From NCBI GenBank assembly GCA_030427245.1, contig JAUHXA010000015.1:1-64000 (forward strand): a stretch of DNA of 64,000 bases. The letters are read 5' to 3'. Source of the stretch: Bacteroidia bacterium (GTDB lineage: Bacteria; Bacteroidota; Bacteroidia; Chitinophagales; UBA2359). The notes beneath the pieces are model-generated. The model ran no database searches and had not been told where the DNA came from. It worked only from the letters and a program-made list of their open reading frames with translations. Made by a program: the position numbers and the translations under genes. Shown in pieces: positions 61,333 to 64,000 of the stretch. The first letter of the stretch is position 1. Each line of letters starts with the position of its first letter.

Positions 61333-62682
61333 ATGAAGGAAAACCAATTTATGCCAAAATCTTACCTCCGCAAAGGCATCAGTGCCTCCTTTTTGATTCA
61401 AATTGCCGCTTTGGTGATTGGGTTTGGCAGCAGTTGGTTGTTGGCGAAACTCATTGGTGCAGAAGGGTATGGGGTTTACACCTACGTTTTTTCGTGGGTG
61501 ACACTGTTGAGTGGCATCGCTTGGTTGGGGTTTGATGATTTGTTGATTCGAGATGTGGCGATTTACCGCAGCAAAAAACGCCTTAATTTACTGAAAGGCT
61601 TGCTACAAACTGCTTTAGTGGCAACTGCAATAGCTGCCATTCTACTTACACTACTCGCCTATCTTGGTATAGAACTCCTCTCCTACTTTCAAACCTTTAC
61701 AGGCTTCTCTTTCGACATTTCTTTTTTAACCGATTCCTCAAAAAAACAAGCCCTGCTAATTGCCTTTGCTGCAATTTTGCCGATGACCTTGATGCTCATT
61801 CTGCAATTTGCTTTGGTGGGTGCGAAAGAAATAGTGAAAGCACAAATAGCTGAAAAGCTCTTCAAACCCATCACTTTTTTACTGGCAGTTTTGGGAATAT
61901 ACTATTGCAGTAATCGAGAAATCACTGCAATAGAAGTGGTGGAGGCAAATGTAGTGGTCATTTTTGCAGGCTGTTTGGTGGCTTATTTTTTCTTTCACCA
62001 AAAACTCCTTGTTCCTTATCGAAGCATGAAAGCGGAGTATCAACAGAAAGTTTGGTGGGCGGCTGCGGTGGGATTTGCTTTGGTGAATACGCTCAATTTG
62101 GTGTATATCAAGGCGGATGTGGTGATGTTGGGGACAATTGCAGGAGCAGAATCAGTGGGCGTTTATAGCATTGCCTCAAAGTTTTCGGAGTTGTTGCGGT
62201 TTTTCTTGGCGATTGTGTATTTGGTGGTCAGTCCGATGATTGCGGATATGTGGGCGGCTGGTAAATTGGAGGAATTGCAGGTTTTGGCGACTCGAAGTGC
62301 GAGAGGTGTTTTGGTTTTGGCATTGCCGATGGTGGTGGTGTTTTGGTTTTTGGGAGAATGGATATTGGGCTTTTATGGTGTAGAATTTAGGGCGGGTTAT
62401 CGTGCTTTGTTGATTTTAAGTCTTGGTCAATTGTTCAATTTGGCTTGTGGAATTGGGGCAAATCTGCTGCTGATGACGGGGCATGAACGAGCGACTTTTT
62501 GGGGTTTGCTGTTGAGTACGGTGGTGAATCTTTTCTTCAATGCGCTGTTGATTCCTTCGATGGGCATGAATGGGGCGGCAATTGCTACGGTTTTGGGAGT
62601 GGTGGTTTGGAATGTGATTTTGTTGATTTTGGTGTGGCGAAAGTTGGGAATTGATGCTTCGGTATTAGGATTGAAAAAATAG
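61333..62682 (+). CDS. Polysaccharide flippase (Wzx/MOP superfamily)
   Basis: I place the start at the ATG at 61333, giving 449 residues; 61351 is also possible. The protein is almost wholly hydrophobic, with 12-14 predicted membrane helices. It begins YLRKGISASFLIQIAALVIGFGSSWLLAKLIGAEGYGVYTYVFSW, the typical start of Wzx-type O-antigen flippases. Later are MLGTIAGAESVGVYSIASKFSELL and GIGANLLLMTGHERATFWGLLLSTVVNLFFNALLIPSMGMNGAAIAT. It would move lipid-linked glycan units across the inner membrane. The downstream GT2 gene fits a surface-glycan locus continuing beyond the window. Confidence 0.9.
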   Translation: MKENQFMPKSYLRKGISASFLIQIAALVIGFGSSWLLAKLIGAEGYGVYTYVFSWVTLLSGIAWLGFDDLLIRDVAIYRSKKRLNLLKGLLQTALVATAIAAILLTLLAYLGIELLSYFQTFTGFSFDISFLTDSSKKQALLIAFAAILPMTLMLILQFALVGAKEIVKAQIAEKLFKPITFLLAVLGIYYCSNREITAIEVVEANVVVIFAGCLVAYFFFHQKLLVPYRSMKAEYQQKVWWAAAVGFALVNTLNLVYIKADVVMLGTIAGAESVGVYSIASKFSELLRFFLAIVYLVVSPMIADMWAAGKLEELQVLATRSARGVLVLALPMVVVFWFLGEWILGFYGVEFRAGYRALLILSLGQLFNLACGIGANLLLMTGHERATFWGLLLSTVVNLFFNALLIPSMGMNGAAIATVLGVVVWNVILLILVWRKLGIDASVLGLKK

Positions 62683-62712
62683 GCATAGTTTTTTCTTGTT
62701 ATTTGGTACAAT

Positions 62713-62742
62713 GAACAGGAATTTAGGTTTTCGTAAGAATTT
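62713..62742 (+). repeat. Single copy of the dispersed AACAGGAATT...GAATTTT repeat
   Basis: AACAGGAATTTAGGTTTTCG and the following GTAAGAATTTT match the arm at 51935-51963 with few changes. Both lie just past gene ends. Confidence 0.55.
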
Positions 62743-62910
62743 TCTTTTGGTTCATTTCACTTTTACTCTCCCCTTCAAATCTTTTCTTTAAACAATCTTT
62801 TTCGATAACAGCGGAATGTTCTTGTGACTCCTACGGAATTGCGGAAAACACAAGCCAAACAATGAATGTCCTCAATTCGCTGCAATGAAAAAACCTAAAA
62901 TAAGAATACC

Positions 62911-64000
62911 ATGATAACAGCACTACAAATCATTTTTTGGATAAGCGTCTTTCTCGTTGTCTATACATACATTGGGTATGGATTCATTTTGTTTTTGATG
63001 GTCAAAATCAAACGGATGTTGGGTTGGAGTGATGTGATTCCCGAAAAACCGACCGAATTTCCAGAAGTTACCTTTGTCGTGGCTGCCTACAATGAGCAAG
63101 ATTGGATTGTCGACAAAATCAACAATACCTTGGATTTGGAATATCCAAAAGACAAAATCAAATACTTTTTTGTAACAGATGGCTCGAATGACCGCACGCC
63201 CGAAATCATCCAACAATATCCTCAAATCAAACTCTTTCACCGACCCGAAAGAGCTGGTAAAATTGCAGCTGTGGAGCGCATTATGGAATTTGTGGAGACT
63301 CCGATTGTGATTTATACAGATGCCAATACGATGGTGAACAAAGAAGCGATTTACAACATCGTCCGACACTACGAAAACCCCAAAGTGGGTGCTGTGGCTG
63401 GTGAAAAGCGCATTTCTATGAACGCTGAAGATGCGGCAAATGCGGCGGGTGAGGGCATTTATTGGAAATATGAATCTTCGCTAAAGCGTTGGGATTCTGA
63501 ATTGTATTCGGTTGTGGGTGCGGCTGGTGAATTGTTTTCTTTGCGGACGGAAATGTATGAAGCTGTGCCGAAAGATACGATTATTGAAGATTTTTACATG
63601 ACCCTACGCATTGCTCAAAAAGGCTACAAAGTTCGCTATGAACCGAATGCGTATGCGGTGGAAGGTCCTTCTGCTTCGGTCAAGGAAGAATTGAAGCGCA
63701 AAATTCGGATTGCAGCAGGTGGTATTCAAGCGATTGTACGACTTGCGCCTTTGTTGAATATTTTCAAATATGGTATGCTGACCTTTCAGTATGTTTCGCA
63801 TCGGGTATTGCGTTGGACTTTAGCTCCTTTGGTTTTGCCTTTGATTTTGGCAACGAATATTGCTTTGGCGGTGAATGTGGGCGGAATGTATTCGGCTATT
63901 TTGATGCTGCAAGTCTTGTTTTATGCTTTTGCTGCAATGGGTTATCTATTTGAGCAAAAGAAAATCAAGGTGAAAGCGTTTTTTGTGCCTTACTATTTCT
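62911..64000 (+). CDS. Membrane glycosyltransferase family 2, 5' part (cut by window edge)
   Basis: The ATG at 62911 opens a frame that reaches the window edge (363 codons). An N-terminal membrane helix (IIFWISVFLVVYTYIGYGFILFLM) precedes a GT2 catalytic domain. Its motifs are FVVAAYNEQDWI, VTDGSNDRT, IYTDANTMV as the DxD-type motif, AGELFSLRTE, and IIEDFYMTLRI as the acidic base motif. A region like the QxxRW motif of processive synthases is RKIRIAAGGIQAI, not canonical. Further helices begin near residue 300 (LAPLVLPLILATNIALAV). It probably makes or extends a surface polysaccharide with the flippase upstream. Confidence 0.88.
   Translation, partial: MITALQIIFWISVFLVVYTYIGYGFILFLMVKIKRMLGWSDVIPEKPTEFPEVTFVVAAYNEQDWIVDKINNTLDLEYPKDKIKYFFVTDGSNDRTPEIIQQYPQIKLFHRPERAGKIAAVERIMEFVETPIVIYTDANTMVNKEAIYNIVRHYENPKVGAVAGEKRISMNAEDAANAAGEGIYWKYESSLKRWDSELYSVVGAAGELFSLRTEMYEAVPKDTIIEDFYMTLRIAQKGYKVRYEPNAYAVEGPSASVKEELKRKIRIAAGGIQAIVRLAPLLNIFKYGMLTFQYVSHRVLRWTLAPLVLPLILATNIALAVNVGGMYSAILMLQVLFYAFAAMGYLFEQKKIKVKAFFVPYYF

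Overview
The window looks like chromosomal DNA of a free-living, AT-rich Bacteroidota, most likely from the Saprospiria/Lewinella-Chitinophagales side of the phylum. The evidence is: type IX secretion (T9SS) C-terminal sorting domains on six or more large secreted proteins, a giant SprB-like adhesin with a gliding-motility-type C-terminus, a TonB-dependent receptor paired with a DUF4249 lipoprotein, Bacteroidota promoters (TTG-N19/20-TAnnTTTG), and gene starts without a Shine-Dalgarno sequence. The genus cannot be fixed from this sequence alone.

Layout. 0-9 kb: the end of an AI-2E family transporter running into a heptanucleotide tandem repeat, a nested inverted-repeat element, a discoidin-domain secreted protein, a family 2 glycosyltransferase, an ARPP-1-like exported protein, and a 1328-residue T9SS cargo protein. 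9-13.5 kb: replicative helicase dnaB interrupted by a 429-residue LAGLIDADG intein. Upstream of it is a 600 bp AT-rich gap with three perfect and three near-perfect DnaA boxes, a candidate replication origin. A LexA/S24-type repressor is transcribed away from the same gap. 13.5-18 kb: a glycosyltransferase, tRNA-Leu(CAA), the Fe-S co-chaperone hscB coupled to a membrane protein, and a DUF2254 protein. 18.2-30.9 kb: one 4228-residue adhesin with SprB-like repeats, about 23 cadherin/Ig-like domains and a type B T9SS tail.

31-41 kb: a gene remnant, a Uma2-family protein, an acyl-CoA carboxylase carboxyltransferase with a TetR regulator, gcvH-vanZ-tonB, a TPR protein and tRNA-Phe. Then comes a divergent pair: an orphan DarG-type macrodomain and an ATPase fused to a PD-(D/E)XK-like domain. 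Three copies of a 17-bp operator-like repeat lie between the two genes. 41-49.6 kb: a sortilin-like lipoprotein, DUF4249 plus TonB-dependent receptor, a 70-bp tandem repeat array and an isoaspartyl peptidase. 49.7-61.3 kb: a T9SS cargo cluster of four large secreted proteins that share near-identical C-terminal tails but have swapped N-terminal domains. It is interrupted by a KilA-N/T5orf172 regulator with its own operator-like palindrome and a small divergent gene. 61.3-64 kb: a polysaccharide flippase and a family 2 glycosyltransferase cut by the window edge.

Common themes are cell-surface display (T9SS cargo, adhesin, glycan synthesis and export) and a high density of short intergenic elements: heptamer repeats with a GGA core, small inverted-repeat elements, and CCCGAG-type palindromes. 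The candidates for less-described biology are the macrodomain/ATPase locus with its repeated operator, the KilA-N/GIY-YIG/HTH fusion with its partner gene, and the dnaB-intein/origin neighbourhood. All family assignments were made by reading motifs; no database search was run.
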